Counted from the stretch's first letter, positions 32,992 to 42,316 are shown. The stretch: DNA of 64,000 nucleotides from Bacillus sp. CH140a_4T (GCF_008923725.1 NZ_WBPF01000005.1:1-64000), one strand, 5' to 3'. Made by a program: numbers and translations. Notes: a model not told the origin generated them from the sequence alone.

Positions 32992-33023
32992 GAGAGCATC
33001 CAATTGCAGGGTGCTCTTTTTTT
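32992..33023 (+). terminator. Intrinsic terminator of a small transcription unit
   Basis: GAGCATCC (32994-33001) pairs with GGGTGCTC (33009-33016), followed by seven Ts. A second hairpin (GTGGGACA with TGTCCTAC, about 32939-32963) lies upstream. Confidence 0.75.
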
Positions 33024-33033
33024 ATCCCGTTAT

Positions 33034-33246
33034 TTAACTTTCAATTTTAAACATATCTTTGATGTTAATAAATATTAAAAATAATATAATAGCAAAAATT
33101 AAGTTAGATAAATAGAAATCTTGATGAAACAGTAGTTCAAAGATGACATCGAAAACATATAATAATGCGATAGTAGGTAATATACAAATAAATATAAATC
33201 TCCAATTTTTTAAATAATGTTTATAAGTAGTAAACACTTTCTCCAT
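33034..33246 (-). CDS. Small two-helix membrane protein
   Basis: 70 residues on the minus strand from ATG 33246, with TAGGAG upstream. Two hydrophobic segments (residues about 14-37 and 44-60) flanked by Lys-rich ends. No family recognised. It is convergent with the terminator at 32992-33023. Confidence 0.55.
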   Translation of the reverse strand: MEKVFTTYKHYLKNWRFIFICILPTIALLYVFDVIFELLFHQDFYLSNLIFAIILFLIFINIKDMFKIES

Positions 33247-33455
33247 ACATATAGCTCCTATATTTTTTATTTTCTATATAATTATACATTTAAATAAAGG
33301 GATTTACAAAATGTTGTAGTGAAAGTTTTTGTTGAAACCTTATATAGCTGTAGTAATCTTTCTAATACATGATTTGATTAAAAAACTTTTAAAGAGTGGA
33401 ACTTAAGTGATACACTATAATCTACGTTATTTTTGAAATGAATAGAGGGATTTAT

Positions 33456-34460
33456 ATGATAGATAAAATCAAAAATGTTGTAGAAGATATGTACGAAGAT
33501 GAAGCAAAACATTTACTTCAAAGTATTCTAATTCAGTTAAATGTATTAGAAGAAAACTATAGTGAAGATACAATTAAAAATTTAATGGATATTCCTAAGC
33601 AATTAACGAGTAATACATCTTATAAAAGAAATGTAAAAGAAAGCTCACACGTACATATTGCTTTTGATGATTCAACAGCTGGAAGTTTAAAGCATATGCT
33701 GGGTCAAGAAGAGCGATTGGAAGAGATGGTTGTTGCTTTTTCTGAATTCTTTTCAATTGGGCCGATATACAAGTTACATATGAATGAGGGGCAATTAGCA
33801 AGACAGAAATGGTTAGTAAACAACTTAACCACTTATGAAAATTATTTTGAAGAAGAGTATTTATCAAGTTTTTTAGAAACTATGGAAGAACTACATACTA
33901 TTCCTATTGAAACGCCTATTACAATTTGGAAAGCTAATAATGCTCATGAACATGTAGGTCTATGTTTTGTAATGGCACAATTAAAAGATAAGAAAAACAT
34001 TCGCGTTATGAATACATCTGAAGCAAGTAAAGAAATATTAAAAAAAGAGTATGCTATTCGTGGAACTGGAGAGTTAGCACCTGAAAGTTTAGCTCTAATT
34101 CAAAAAAGTTTTGTAGAATTACCGTATGTAACTGAAGAGAAACGTATGCAGTTTGAACATGAGTGGGATAGTTTATCGAAAAGTACGGAATTTTTAAGAG
34201 TTTGGACAGAAAATGAAGTGTGTTCTGTACAAGAAGATTATTTTGATCAATTTATTATTGAATGCGCGAAAAGTTTAGGTGCTGATCGAGAGTTCCTAAA
34301 AGCCCCTAGAGTAATTGGTGAAGCACTTGGTCTTGTAGAGCAGTTAGTTGGCGATACGTTTTTAGAATATCGCTTAAAGGAACTAATAAAAAAAGAAGTA
34401 TTTGAATTTGAAGGTTCGTTAGAAGAAATGCGCTTTTATAGTGTGAAATTTAAAAAATAA
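33456..34460 (+). CDS. DUF1835/DUF3658 protein
   Basis: 334 residues. ATG 33456 is chosen because AGAGGG lies seven bases before it; the ATG at 33438 lacks a site. The DUF1835 domain begins at 'HVHIAFDDSTAGSLKHML' (about residues 67-84) and the C-terminal DUF3658-type part includes 'DREFLKAPRVIGEALG' and 'FLEYRLKELIKKEVFEFEG'. These two domains usually occur together in Bacillus proteins of unknown activity. Soluble, acidic, alone in its unit and ended by a hairpin at 34481. Confidence 0.8.
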   Translation: MIDKIKNVVEDMYEDEAKHLLQSILIQLNVLEENYSEDTIKNLMDIPKQLTSNTSYKRNVKESSHVHIAFDDSTAGSLKHMLGQEERLEEMVVAFSEFFSIGPIYKLHMNEGQLARQKWLVNNLTTYENYFEEEYLSSFLETMEELHTIPIETPITIWKANNAHEHVGLCFVMAQLKDKKNIRVMNTSEASKEILKKEYAIRGTGELAPESLALIQKSFVELPYVTEEKRMQFEHEWDSLSKSTEFLRVWTENEVCSVQEDYFDQFIIECAKSLGADREFLKAPRVIGEALGLVEQLVGDTFLEYRLKELIKKEVFEFEGSLEEMRFYSVKFKK

Positions 34461-34480
34461 TACATCGATTCCTTTTATGA

Positions 34481-34518
34481 AAAAGCACGTATTTAAAAAA
34501 TACGTGCTTTATTTTTTA
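34481..34518. terminator. Intrinsic terminator
   Basis: AAAGCACGTATTT pairs with AAATACGTGCTTT, followed by ATTTTTTATTT. Confidence 0.85.
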
Positions 34519-34609
34519 TTTGAATTTAGGCTATACATAAGCTTCCTTTAGAGGGCACATTACATATGAATGTTAAAGGTACCGAATGAAAAAAAGGTGG
34601 TTTGTTAAT

Positions 34610-35014
34610 ATGTATAACCAACAAAATTATCCATATGATCAAGGAATGTATTATAATCCACAAAACTACGGGTATGAATCTACAAATGAAGTGAGAGATG
34701 TGGAACAAGAAGATTATAGACCAGATGATGCGGAAGATGCTCCAACGTCACCACCACCGTCACAAGCGCCGTCGTTACCGTCTACATTTGCTTCACCAGC
34801 TCAAGCAGGGAATATGAAATCATGGATGTGTAACTGTCTAGGAAGATGGGGCTATTTACGTTTGCATCGTCCTGGACCTTTCGGAAGAGACTTATGGTTC
34901 TTCCCGACTGAAGTGAGGAGAAATGGGGTTTCAGGTTACACTTGGCAAGGTGGTCGCCGTCGTAAAGTAAGTTATCGCTATCAACAAATTAGTAATTTCA
35001 TGTGTTTTGCGTAA
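34610..35014 (+). CDS. Asn/Gln/Tyr-rich protein, possibly a spore-surface protein
   Basis: 134 residues from ATG 34610, eight bases after AAAGGTGG. Residues 1-30 are rich in Tyr, Asn, Gln and Pro; 40-75 are acidic then Pro/Ser-rich; the C-terminal 60 residues are basic and aromatic with 'CNCLGRWGYLRLHRPGPFGR' and 'FFPTEVRRNGVSGYTW'. Low-complexity Tyr/Gln sequence is common in spore coat proteins, but this assignment is inference. A terminator follows at about 35020-35060. Confidence 0.6.
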   Translation: MYNQQNYPYDQGMYYNPQNYGYESTNEVRDVEQEDYRPDDAEDAPTSPPPSQAPSLPSTFASPAQAGNMKSWMCNCLGRWGYLRLHRPGPFGRDLWFFPTEVRRNGVSGYTWQGGRRRKVSYRYQQISNFMCFA

Positions 35015-35172
35015 AGAAGAGTGAGGGAGTAGAAGGATTTTACTCTCTCGCTTTTTATTTTTCAATATACGAAGTAAGATTTTGAATGAAAATTTACAAT
35101 TTTTGCGTTTTTATTAGAGTATAATGCATATGTTGGTTGGTTTTCAAAAACAAATGAGAGTGAGGGAATACA

Positions 35173-36408
35173 ATGTCAATGAAAAACAAAGTTGGGCTAA
35201 GAATAGAAGATGGCATTAATTTAGCGTCAGCTCAGTTTAAAGAAGATGCGTATGAAATTTATAAAGAATCTAGAAAAGTGCAACCTATCTTATTTGTGAA
35301 TAAAACGGAATTAGGTGCAGAGTGGCTTATTACAAGATATGAAGATGCGCTACCTCTTTTAAAAGATAATCGCTTAAAAAAAGATCCGGCCAATGTATTT
35401 TCTCAAGATACATTGAATGTGTTTCTTACTGTTGACAATAGTGATCATTTAACTACACATATGTTAAATTCAGATCCGCCTAACCACAATCGTTTACGAT
35501 CACTCGTACAAAAAGTTTTTACACCGAAGATGATTACCCAATTGGAAGGAAGGATTCAGGATATTGCAGATGATTTATTAAGTGATGCCCAGCGAAAGGG
35601 TACATTAAATCTTGTGGATGATTATTCATTCCCATTACCAATCATTGTGATTAGTGAGATGCTTGGCATTCCAAAAGAGGATCAAGCGAAATTTAGAATT
35701 TGGTCGCATGCTGTTATTGCATACCCAGAAACACCAGAAGAAATAAGTGAAACTGAAAAGCAACTCTCTGAATTTATTACATATCTTCAATACTTAGTTG
35801 ATAAAAAACGACAAGAGCCAAAAGAAGACTTGGTGAGTGCTTTAATACTTGCAGAAAGTGAAGGCCATAAACTAAGTGCTCCTGAACTATATTCGATGAT
35901 AATGTTATTAATCGTTGCTGGCCATGAGACAACTGTGAATTTAATAACAAATACGGTGTTAGCACTTCTTGAAAATCCGAATCAATTACAGTTATTAAAA
36001 GAAAATCCGAAATTAATTGATGCAGCTATTGAGGAAGGGTTACGATATTATTCTCCAGTTGAGGTTACAACTTCAAGATGGGCGGCTGAGCCTTTTCAAA
36101 TCCATGACCAAACAATCCAAAAAGGAGATATGGTTGTCATTGCATTAGCTTCGGCAAACCGCGATGAAACAGTATTTGAAAACCCAGAAGTATTCGATAT
36201 TACTCGGGAGAATAATCGTCATGTTGCTTTTGGTCACGGTAGCCATTTCTGCCTTGGTGCCCCGCTTGCTAGGTTAGAAGCAAAGATTGCTATTACTACT
36301 TTGTTTAAGCGAATGCCTGAACTACAAATAAAAGGGAATCGTGAAGAAATGAAATGGCAAGGTAATTATTTAATGCGTTCTTTAGAGGAATTGCCTTTAA
36401 AGTTCTAG
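35173..36408 (+). CDS. Cytochrome P450 (CYP107-like)
   Basis: 411 residues from ATG 35173 with TGAGGG upstream. The oxygen-binding I-helix motif is 'VAGHETTVNL' near residue 250, the ExxR is 'EGLRYYSPV' near 288, and the haem loop is 'FGHGSHFCLGAPLARLEAK' with the Cys ligand near 360. Soluble bacterial P450s of this kind hydroxylate fatty acids, terpenoids or macrolides with ferredoxin or flavodoxin partners; substrate unknown. A related but broken P450 lies at 40712. Confidence 0.9.
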   Translation: MSMKNKVGLRIEDGINLASAQFKEDAYEIYKESRKVQPILFVNKTELGAEWLITRYEDALPLLKDNRLKKDPANVFSQDTLNVFLTVDNSDHLTTHMLNSDPPNHNRLRSLVQKVFTPKMITQLEGRIQDIADDLLSDAQRKGTLNLVDDYSFPLPIIVISEMLGIPKEDQAKFRIWSHAVIAYPETPEEISETEKQLSEFITYLQYLVDKKRQEPKEDLVSALILAESEGHKLSAPELYSMIMLLIVAGHETTVNLITNTVLALLENPNQLQLLKENPKLIDAAIEEGLRYYSPVEVTTSRWAAEPFQIHDQTIQKGDMVVIALASANRDETVFENPEVFDITRENNRHVAFGHGSHFCLGAPLARLEAKIAITTLFKRMPELQIKGNREEMKWQGNYLMRSLEELPLKF

Positions 36409-36675
36409 AATAGTTAAAAGGAGACATGCATACATCGAAAATGATTTACATAGAGTATGTATGTGTTATTTAAATTCGAAACGGAAGGGTGAAAACATCC
36501 CAATGATCAACTAATTCTATTTGTAAGAGATCTTCGTTAAAAAACGAAATATTCTTCTGAATAGGGTTAGTCTGTGCATTTATAGAAAAGGGATGTATTT
36601 CGCTCTGCGAATATATAGTCTTTTTATATGATTTGTGCTGCTTCCTGTTCAGAACATGAAATAGGGGGCTTTTTT

Positions 36676-37959
36676 ATGTCGACAAATGTAGTAACGAAAC
36701 AAAACAATGGGGTATCACAAGTATTAAAAAATCGGTTTGTGCAAGCAATTCTTGCCTCAGCATTATTTTTACAAATTGGAATATGGGTTCGGAACTTTGC
36801 GGTATTACTATATGTAATGGAAATGACAAAAGGTGATGCTTTTGCCATTTCAATGATTTCAGTTGCTGAATTCGCCCCAATTTTCATCTTTTCCTTTATT
36901 GGCGGAACGTTTGCTGATAGGTGGAAGCCGAAGAGGACAATGATATGGTGTGAAACGTTAAGTTCTATTTCGGTATTTGCGGTATTAATTACACTTATGT
37001 TTGGAACATGGAAAATTGTGTTTTTTGTCACGCTTATTTCTGCAATCCTTTCGCAGTTTTCTCAACCATCAGGGATGAAATTGTTTAAACAGCATTTATC
37101 AACGGAACAAATCCAATTAGCGATGTCTATATATCAAACAATATTTGCGATTTTTATGGTGTTAGGACCGATTCTTGGAACATTTGTTTTTCATAGTTTT
37201 GGAATATATATTTCAATTATCATAACAGGTATTGCTTTTTTACTGGCAGCAGCTGTGTTGTTATTTCTTCCGAAAGATCTTGAGAATGATAATGAGAAGA
37301 AAGAAATCACGCTATTACAGGAGATGCTGGATGGTATTAAATATGTGAAAAAGAAAAAAGCATTAACTTTGCTTGGGCTTTGTTTTATGGCAGCAGGATT
37401 AGGTATAGGATTGATTCAGCCATTAGGTATATTTATTGTGACTGAGCAGTTAGGATTATCAAAAGAGAGTTTGCAATGGTTACTAACAGTAAATGGCGCG
37501 GGTATGATTGTTGGCGGCGCTTTAGCGATGGTATTTGCGAAAAACGTAGCTCCGCAAAAGATGTTAATTGTAGGGATGCTCGGTCAGGCGATTGGCATTG
37601 GTATTATAGGTTATTCGACGAATTTATGGGTAACACTCACAGCACAACTTTTTAGTGGGTTAGCTCTTCCGTGTATCCAAATAGGTATTAATACGCTCAT
37701 TATTCAAAATAGCGATACTGATTTTATTGGAAGGGTAAACGGCATTTTAAGCCCATTATTTACAGGATCAATGGTAGTAACGATGAGTATTGCTGGCTCA
37801 TTAAAAGAGACGTTTTCATTAAGTATGATGTATGAGGGCACAGCTTTACTATTTATAATTGGATTATTATTTATTTTACCTATATACAATTTAAAGCCAG
37901 TAATAGCGGTAGAAAGTGAAATAAATGGTAAAGGAAGTGCTGTACAACATGAATCCTAA
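36676..37959 (+). CDS. MFS multidrug-type transporter (DHA3-like)
   Basis: 427 residues from ATG 36676, with TAGGGGGC six bases upstream; an in-frame ATG at 36628 is less likely. Twelve hydrophobic segments, with the loop motif '[16 protein letters not shown]' between helices 2 and 3. Members of this clade export macrolides and other drugs. Its last 11 bases overlap the Vat-like acetyltransferase start, so pump and enzyme are translationally coupled and may form one resistance unit. The 5' leader (36409-36675) has several short hairpins. Confidence 0.87.
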   Translation: MSTNVVTKQNNGVSQVLKNRFVQAILASALFLQIGIWVRNFAVLLYVMEMTKGDAFAISMISVAEFAPIFIFSFIGGTFADRWKPKRTMIWCETLSSISVFAVLITLMFGTWKIVFFVTLISAILSQFSQPSGMKLFKQHLSTEQIQLAMSIYQTIFAIFMVLGPILGTFVFHSFGIYISIIITGIAFLLAAAVLLFLPKDLENDNEKKEITLLQEMLDGIKYVKKKKALTLLGLCFMAAGLGIGLIQPLGIFIVTEQLGLSKESLQWLLTVNGAGMIVGGALAMVFAKNVAPQKMLIVGMLGQAIGIGIIGYSTNLWVTLTAQLFSGLALPCIQIGINTLIIQNSDTDFIGRVNGILSPLFTGSMVVTMSIAGSLKETFSLSMMYEGTALLFIIGLLFILPIYNLKPVIAVESEINGKGSAVQHES

Positions 37960-38578
37960 TCCAAATGTTAAATATCCTATTGAAGGAAATCAAAATGTCC
38001 ATTTTATAAAAAATACAATAACGAAAGCGAATATACTCGTTGGAGACTATTCATATTATGATGCGAAAGACGGAGAAACATTTGAAGATCGAGTATTACA
38101 TCATTATGAATTTCTTGGAGATCATCTTATTATTGGAAAGTTTTGTTGCATTGCAAATGGAGTTACCTTTATTATGAACGGAGCGAATCATCGGATGGAT
38201 GGATTTTCGGCATATCCATTTAATATATTTGGGAATGGGTGGGAGAAGTATACACCTAATTTGTCTGATTTACCTTACAAAGGGGATACAGTTATAGGAA
38301 ATGACGTATGGATTGGCATGGATACAACGATTATGCCTGGAATAAAAATAGGGGATGGTGCAATCATTGCAGCTAAATCTGTTGTGACTAGAGACGTCGC
38401 ACCGTATACAATTGTTGGCGGAAACCCAGCAAATAAAATAAAGGAACGATTTACAAATGCAATAATAGAGGAATTATTGCAAATTCAATGGTGGCATTTT
38501 GACATTGAAAAAATAACTGAAAATATAGATACGATTGTACAAGGAGATATTGAAGCATTAAGAAAGCTAAAAAGGTAA
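37949..38578 (+). CDS. Vat-family streptogramin A-type O-acetyltransferase
   Basis: 209 residues from ATG 37949; GGAAGTG lies about ten bases upstream. It is a left-handed beta-helix acetyltransferase, with hexapeptide strands ('[15 protein letters not shown]', '[19 protein letters not shown]'), the catalytic His in '[15 protein letters not shown]', and '[19 protein letters not shown]' near the end. Vat and the related CatB/Sat enzymes acetylate streptogramin A or chloramphenicol. Pairing with an MFS pump strengthens a drug-resistance role, though substrate is inferred from family only. Confidence 0.87.
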   Translation: MNPNPNVKYPIEGNQNVHFIKNTITKANILVGDYSYYDAKDGETFEDRVLHHYEFLGDHLIIGKFCCIANGVTFIMNGANHRMDGFSAYPFNIFGNGWEKYTPNLSDLPYKGDTVIGNDVWIGMDTTIMPGIKIGDGAIIAAKSVVTRDVAPYTIVGGNPANKIKERFTNAIIEELLQIQWWHFDIEKITENIDTIVQGDIEALRKLKR

Positions 38579-38597
38579 TAAAAAATGCATGATAAAG

Positions 38598-38651
38598 AGT
38601 ATCATACCTCCGAATTTTGTTAATGATAATAGAACAAGGAGGTGTGATACT
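38598..38651 (+). promoter_or_regulatory. Hairpin that sequesters the DUF1540 ribosome binding site
   Basis: AGTATCATACCTCC (38598-38611) pairs with GGAGGTGTGATACT (38638-38651), 14 pairs including one G-U, around a 26-base AT-rich loop. The right arm contains the GGAGG site and ends at the base before the ATG, so translation should be blocked while the stem is folded. The structure begins 20 bases after the acetyltransferase stop. Confidence 0.8.
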
Positions 38652-38807
38652 ATGGCACAAGACGTTTTATGTGAAGTAAACAACTGTAAATTCTGGGCTA
38701 ACGGCAATAAATGTAGTGCAGATGCAATTTATGTAGTAAGTAATAAAGGGAAACAGGCATCAACTACGGAAGAAACAGATTGCAAAACTTTTGATCCAGA
38801 ACTATAA
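38652..38807 (+). CDS. DUF1540 small Cys-containing protein
   Basis: 51 residues from ATG 38652, AAGGAGGTG nine bases upstream. The pattern 'CEVNNCKFWANGNKCSADAI' and a later 'TDCKTF' gives four Cys in the DUF1540 spacing, probably metal-binding. DUF1540 proteins are frequent in spore formers; some are linked to sporulation. An intrinsic terminator (about 38814-38845) follows. Translation is probably regulated by the hairpin covering the ribosome binding site. Confidence 0.87.
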   Translation: MAQDVLCEVNNCKFWANGNKCSADAIYVVSNKGKQASTTEETDCKTFDPEL

Positions 38808-38813
38808 AATTTT

Positions 38814-38846
38814 TGAAGGGTAGCCAAATCGTGGTTGCCCTTTTAT
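38814..38846 (+). terminator. Intrinsic terminator after DUF1540 gene
   Basis: AAGGGTAGCC pairs with GGTTGCCCTT around AAATCGT, followed by TTATTAATT. Confidence 0.7.
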
Positions 38847-38910
38847 TAATTATAGTATTGATAATAAATCTCATTTTCATTCATTGTTTTTAACTTTTCT
38901 TGTTATTTTT

Positions 38911-39350
38911 TCATATTTTCTTCATAAGTGATGTAATCCAGAGCAATTCATGTTCAATACGCGATTTACTAAATTCAATGAATTCTGTAATAAGAGATGA
39001 GCTAACATGTAAAGATTGAATAGCAGTAAGCTGTTTATGTAGTACGTCTTGGCGTATTGTTAAAATTTCTTTTCTAGCTTCGTAATCAAGTTTTTCAAAT
39101 AGCGCGATACGCACAAGGAATTCAGCGTTATTTGTCGCAATCTTTTCGGGAAACTCTCTTAACATTTCATAAAAAATTTCTCCTCCTGTTTCAGTTATGT
39201 CGTACATATTTCGATTCGGCTTTCCGACTTGTTTATGTATTTGTTTAATTATAGCCCCCATATTTTCGAAGCGCCGAAGAGCGGGATACAGTGTATTATG
39301 GGGTTCAGCCGAGATACGTGTAAAAACGGGTCATAAGCTGTAATATATTT
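38911..39350 (-). pseudogene. PadR-family regulator, frameshifted and N-terminally incomplete
   Basis: The open frame (38911-39261 from ATG) encodes the second half of the winged helix ('GKPNRNMYDITETGGEIF') and the helical C-terminus. Upstream of that ATG the same frame continues with 'PHNTLYPALRRFENMG', the PadR recognition helix, back to a TGA. Removing one T from the T-run at about 39322-39326 would join this to 'LMTRF' in another frame. Even then the first ~35 residues of a PadR domain are missing. It probably no longer makes a DNA-binding protein. Confidence 0.75.
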
Positions 39351-39423
39351 CCATTATTAGTTTTTTAGTTAAAAATATCTACCTCATGATTAACAAAAAG
39401 CTGATTACCTATGCGCTATAAAT

Positions 39424-39473
39424 GAACTGCCCCCAATTGTTAAACAAAACCTAGCAATGGGGGGCAGTTCATA
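39424..39473. repeat. GC-rich inverted repeat
   Basis: ATGAACTGCCCCCAATTG and CAATGGGGGGCAGTTCAT pair around a short AT loop. The arms are far more GC-rich than the surroundings. It could be a convergent terminator or a remnant repeat element; no transposase is near. Confidence 0.65.
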
Positions 39474-39533
39474 GTTATCATTTGACTCTTCTAGTGACTT
39501 TCTCAAGTAAAGCACCCTTGGGTTGAATAAGAT

Positions 39534-40055
39534 TTATTTATTCATTCCCATCAATCGCTTAATTGTTCTTATTTGTCCACGATGATTAATTTCGTCTTCC
39601 ATAACGTGAAACCACAAGTAGTAATTATTATAAGGCACACCATTATCCCACTTGTTTTCCTCGAATAACCAGCTATCTTGTTTTGATTTCAGATATGTTA
39701 GTGTATTTTCTCTAACTTGTGATAATTCATTCAAATAATAATCTAAAGATTGCTTTTTTATTCCTTCCCTTGCTTTGTCTCCAAGTTCTAAAGAAATTCG
39801 CCACTTTAGATATTCACTTTCAGTTAAATCTCTTTTTTCAAACGAGATAACTTGATGAACAAACTCCATCGCTGCAATATGTGATAAGAGGGAACCAATA
39901 GTGTTTGAACTACCGTTTGGTAAGAAATCTAAATCACTTTGGTTTAAATTAGAGATTTCGCTCAATGTAACATCTCTTGTATGTTCAAGCATTGTTACAA
40001 GCTCTCCAATCTTATTTGAATAGTTTTCTCTTGAAATTATTCTATAATCTATCAT
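39534..40055 (-). CDS. DinB-family protein
   Basis: 173 residues on the minus strand, ATG 40055 with GGAGGG seven bases upstream. The four-helix DinB fold is indicated by metal-binding His residues in 'GSLLSHIAAMEFVHQ' and 'FHVMEDEINHRGQI'. DinB/DfrA proteins are often thiol-S-transferase-like (bacillithiol-linked) or stress-related; the substrate here is unknown. Confidence 0.85.
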   Translation of the reverse strand: MIDYRIISRENYSNKIGELVTMLEHTRDVTLSEISNLNQSDLDFLPNGSSNTIGSLLSHIAAMEFVHQVISFEKRDLTESEYLKWRISLELGDKAREGIKKQSLDYYLNELSQVRENTLTYLKSKQDSWLFEENKWDNGVPYNNYYLWFHVMEDEINHRGQIRTIKRLMGMNK

Positions 40056-40312
40056 ATATATCCCTCCAATTCATGCTAAGCATAAGTTTACCAATAAAAT
40101 AAAAAAAACAAAGTCTGAAAATTCATGTAAAATAATGATATAATTTAATTGAATATAAAGAAAAAGGAAACCTGTTTTTATCAGTGTTACCTTATCCAAG
40201 ACTAAATTTTACCCATACATCATTTTTTTGATGTAGCTCTTGAAGATAAAAACTATTTAATTTTCAAGGAACAGTTATTAACTTAAAACTTATTATACGA
40301 GGAGGGTGTATC

Positions 40313-40615
40313 ATGAAAAAAATATGCTTTGTATTAATTGTCGACGCTGGTATAAATTATGGTTCAATATTTTCTCTACCATTTTTAAGGAATCAGGATG
40401 ATTTGAAGGAATATTTTTCTAAGTATTATGATGTTTCAATTAATTATATTAGGGATAAAAACTCAGTTGACTATTTGGTAGTTCCCAAACCGTGTCCACC
40501 TTTTGATAATGAAAATAATCTTCCAATAATTGAAGTACCAGCAATCTTATTTATGGAAAAGGATTTTGAAAAAATAAAGACTTATATAGACAATTATTTT
40601 TCTAATAACTCATAA
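40313..40615 (+). CDS. Hypothetical protein
   Basis: 100 residues from ATG 40313 with GAGGAGGG upstream. An alternating strand/helix pattern with 'KKICFVLIVDAGINYG' at the start and a Pro-rich 'VVPKPCPPFDNENNLP' in the middle. No signal peptide is clear. No family recognised. It stands between the DinB gene and the broken P450. Confidence 0.55.
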   Translation: MKKICFVLIVDAGINYGSIFSLPFLRNQDDLKEYFSKYYDVSINYIRDKNSVDYLVVPKPCPPFDNENNLPIIEVPAILFMEKDFEKIKTYIDNYFSNNS

Positions 40616-40711
40616 AGAAAATAAAAGTACAGTAAAAAGAAGTCCGATAAAAAACGAGTGGCGTAGAATATTTCTATTAATCATTCGTTTTTTATTATAT
40701 TTACATATCAG

Positions 40712-41575
40712 TCTATCGCAAATGAACTTGTACAACATATCGGGAAATATAGTGAGGTTAATATCGTTGAAGAGTTTGCTGCACCTTTACCTGTTACCGT
40801 CATATCCGATTTATTAGGAGTGCCAACAACTGACCGTAAAAAAATTAAAGAATGGTCTGATATTTTATTTATGCCATATAGTAAAGAAAAATTTAACGAT
40901 TTGGATGTAGAAAAAGGAATTGCGTTAAATGAATTTAAAACGTACCTGCTTCCAATTGTTCAAGAGAAAAGATATCATTTAACCGACGATATTATTTCAG
41001 ATTTAATACGAGCTGAATATGAAGGCGAAAGATTAACTGATGAAGAAATAGTTACTTTTTCTTTAGGCTTATTAGCGGCAGGTAATGAAACAACTACAAA
41101 TTTAATTATTAATAGCTTTTATTGCTTTTTAGTGGATTCACCTGGAATATATGAAGAGTTAAGAAAAGAACCTACATTAATTTCAAAAGCGATTGAGGAA
41201 GTATTACGCTATCGCTTTCCCGTTACATTAGCTAGGCGGATTACAGAGGACACAAATATATTTGGACCTTTTATGAAAAAGGATCAAATGATTGTTGCAT
41301 GGGTAAGTGCAGCAAATTTAGATGAGAAAAAATTCTTACAAGCTTCTGAGTTTAATTTACACCGAATTGGAAATGAAAAGCATTTAACCTTTGGTAAAGG
41401 TCCTCACTTTTGCTTAGGGGCACCACTTGCACGACTTGAAGCTGAGATTGCATTAAGAACTTTCATAAATGCCTTTGAAAAAATAGAGTTATCTCCATCG
41501 TTCAATTTAGAAAAATATATATTGGAAAATGAACAAACGTTAAATTACTTACCTATTCTTTTGAAAACTAGGTAA
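40712..41575 (+). pseudogene. Cytochrome P450, 5'-truncated
   Basis: The frame carries P450 sequence from 'SIANELVQHIGKYSEVNIVE' to the end: I-helix 'LAAGNETTTNLI', ExxR 'EVLRYRFPV', haem loop 'FGKGPHFCLGAPLARLEAE'. About the first 130 residues of a normal P450 are missing, and there is no ATG or ribosome binding site; the only start-like codon is GTG 40820 inside the domain. The catalytic half is intact but unlikely to fold alone. A complete relative lies at 35173. Confidence 0.85.
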
Positions 41576-41582
41576 ATCGCTC

Positions 41583-41618
41583 AGCAAGGTACGAATTTAC
41601 TGTATCTTGCTTTTTTAT
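41583..41618 (+). terminator. Intrinsic terminator after P450 remnant
   Basis: AGCAAGGTAC pairs with GTATCTTGCT (G-U allowed), followed by TTTTTATTT. Confidence 0.75.
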
Positions 41619-41688
41619 TTCTCAATTGTAAATTTTTGGTTGGTTATTTAGTATGGAGGTGTGTGAAAAAGAATGGAGGAGGACGCTT

Positions 41689-42267
41689 ATGTTAACGTGT
41701 AATGGAAGTAAAACGTTTCAAACATTTATTAAAGCTGTAACAGAATTAATGGATAGTAATTTATTAGAAGATCAAATTGTTTGTGCGATTGAAAAATTAC
41801 TTGAAGAACTTTTAGAAAAGAAAACATGGCTTCCGTTAGAAAAACAGAAGGCGAATTCGGCTCAATACGCACGACACTTGTTATATGAGGATCCTTTTAA
41901 TCGTTTTGAAGTATTAGCTCTTGTATGGAAAGATGGGCAATCTACACCTTTACATGATCATGATGGTACATGGGGAGTAGAAGGCGTTTTTAAAGGAAGG
42001 ATAATGGTGCAGAACTTTATACAAATTAAGCAGCGTGAAGATTCACTTGTTTATTTAACACATACAGGAAATCTTTATTTGGGAGAAGGAGAAACAGATA
42101 AAGTCATTCCACCAGCTGATTGTCATATTCTTGAAATAGCCGAAAGTGAAAGCGTTGTCACTATTCATGTTTACGGAAAGCGTTTAGAAAAGTTTAAAAT
42201 ATATGTCCCAACTGAAGAAAAGAATGTGTACATGTGTGAGACAAAATATATTAGTTATAGTTCATAG
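41689..42267 (+). CDS. Cysteine dioxygenase family protein
   Basis: 192 residues. ATG 41689 is chosen for its GGAGGAGG site; a GAATGG start upstream lacks one. The cupin carries the iron ligands in 'STPLHDHDGTWGVEGVFKG' (His-x-His near residue 90) and a later His in 'TIHVYGKRL'. This type of enzyme oxidises cysteine to cysteine sulfinate with Fe(II) and O2. Genes for sulfur export lie at 27370, but far away, and no link is implied. A terminator follows. Confidence 0.87.
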   Translation: MLTCNGSKTFQTFIKAVTELMDSNLLEDQIVCAIEKLLEELLEKKTWLPLEKQKANSAQYARHLLYEDPFNRFEVLALVWKDGQSTPLHDHDGTWGVEGVFKGRIMVQNFIQIKQREDSLVYLTHTGNLYLGEGETDKVIPPADCHILEIAESESVVTIHVYGKRLEKFKIYVPTEEKNVYMCETKYISYSS

Positions 42268-42272
42268 TTTAA

Positions 42273-42316
42273 AATCAAAAGCTTTTCTTTAAAAAGAAAA
42301 GCTTTTGATTTTATTT
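42273..42316. terminator. Bidirectional terminator hairpin
   Basis: AATCAAAAGCTTTTCTTT pairs with AAAGAAAAGCTTTTGATT, a long perfect stem followed by TTATTTTTAATT. Confidence 0.85.
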
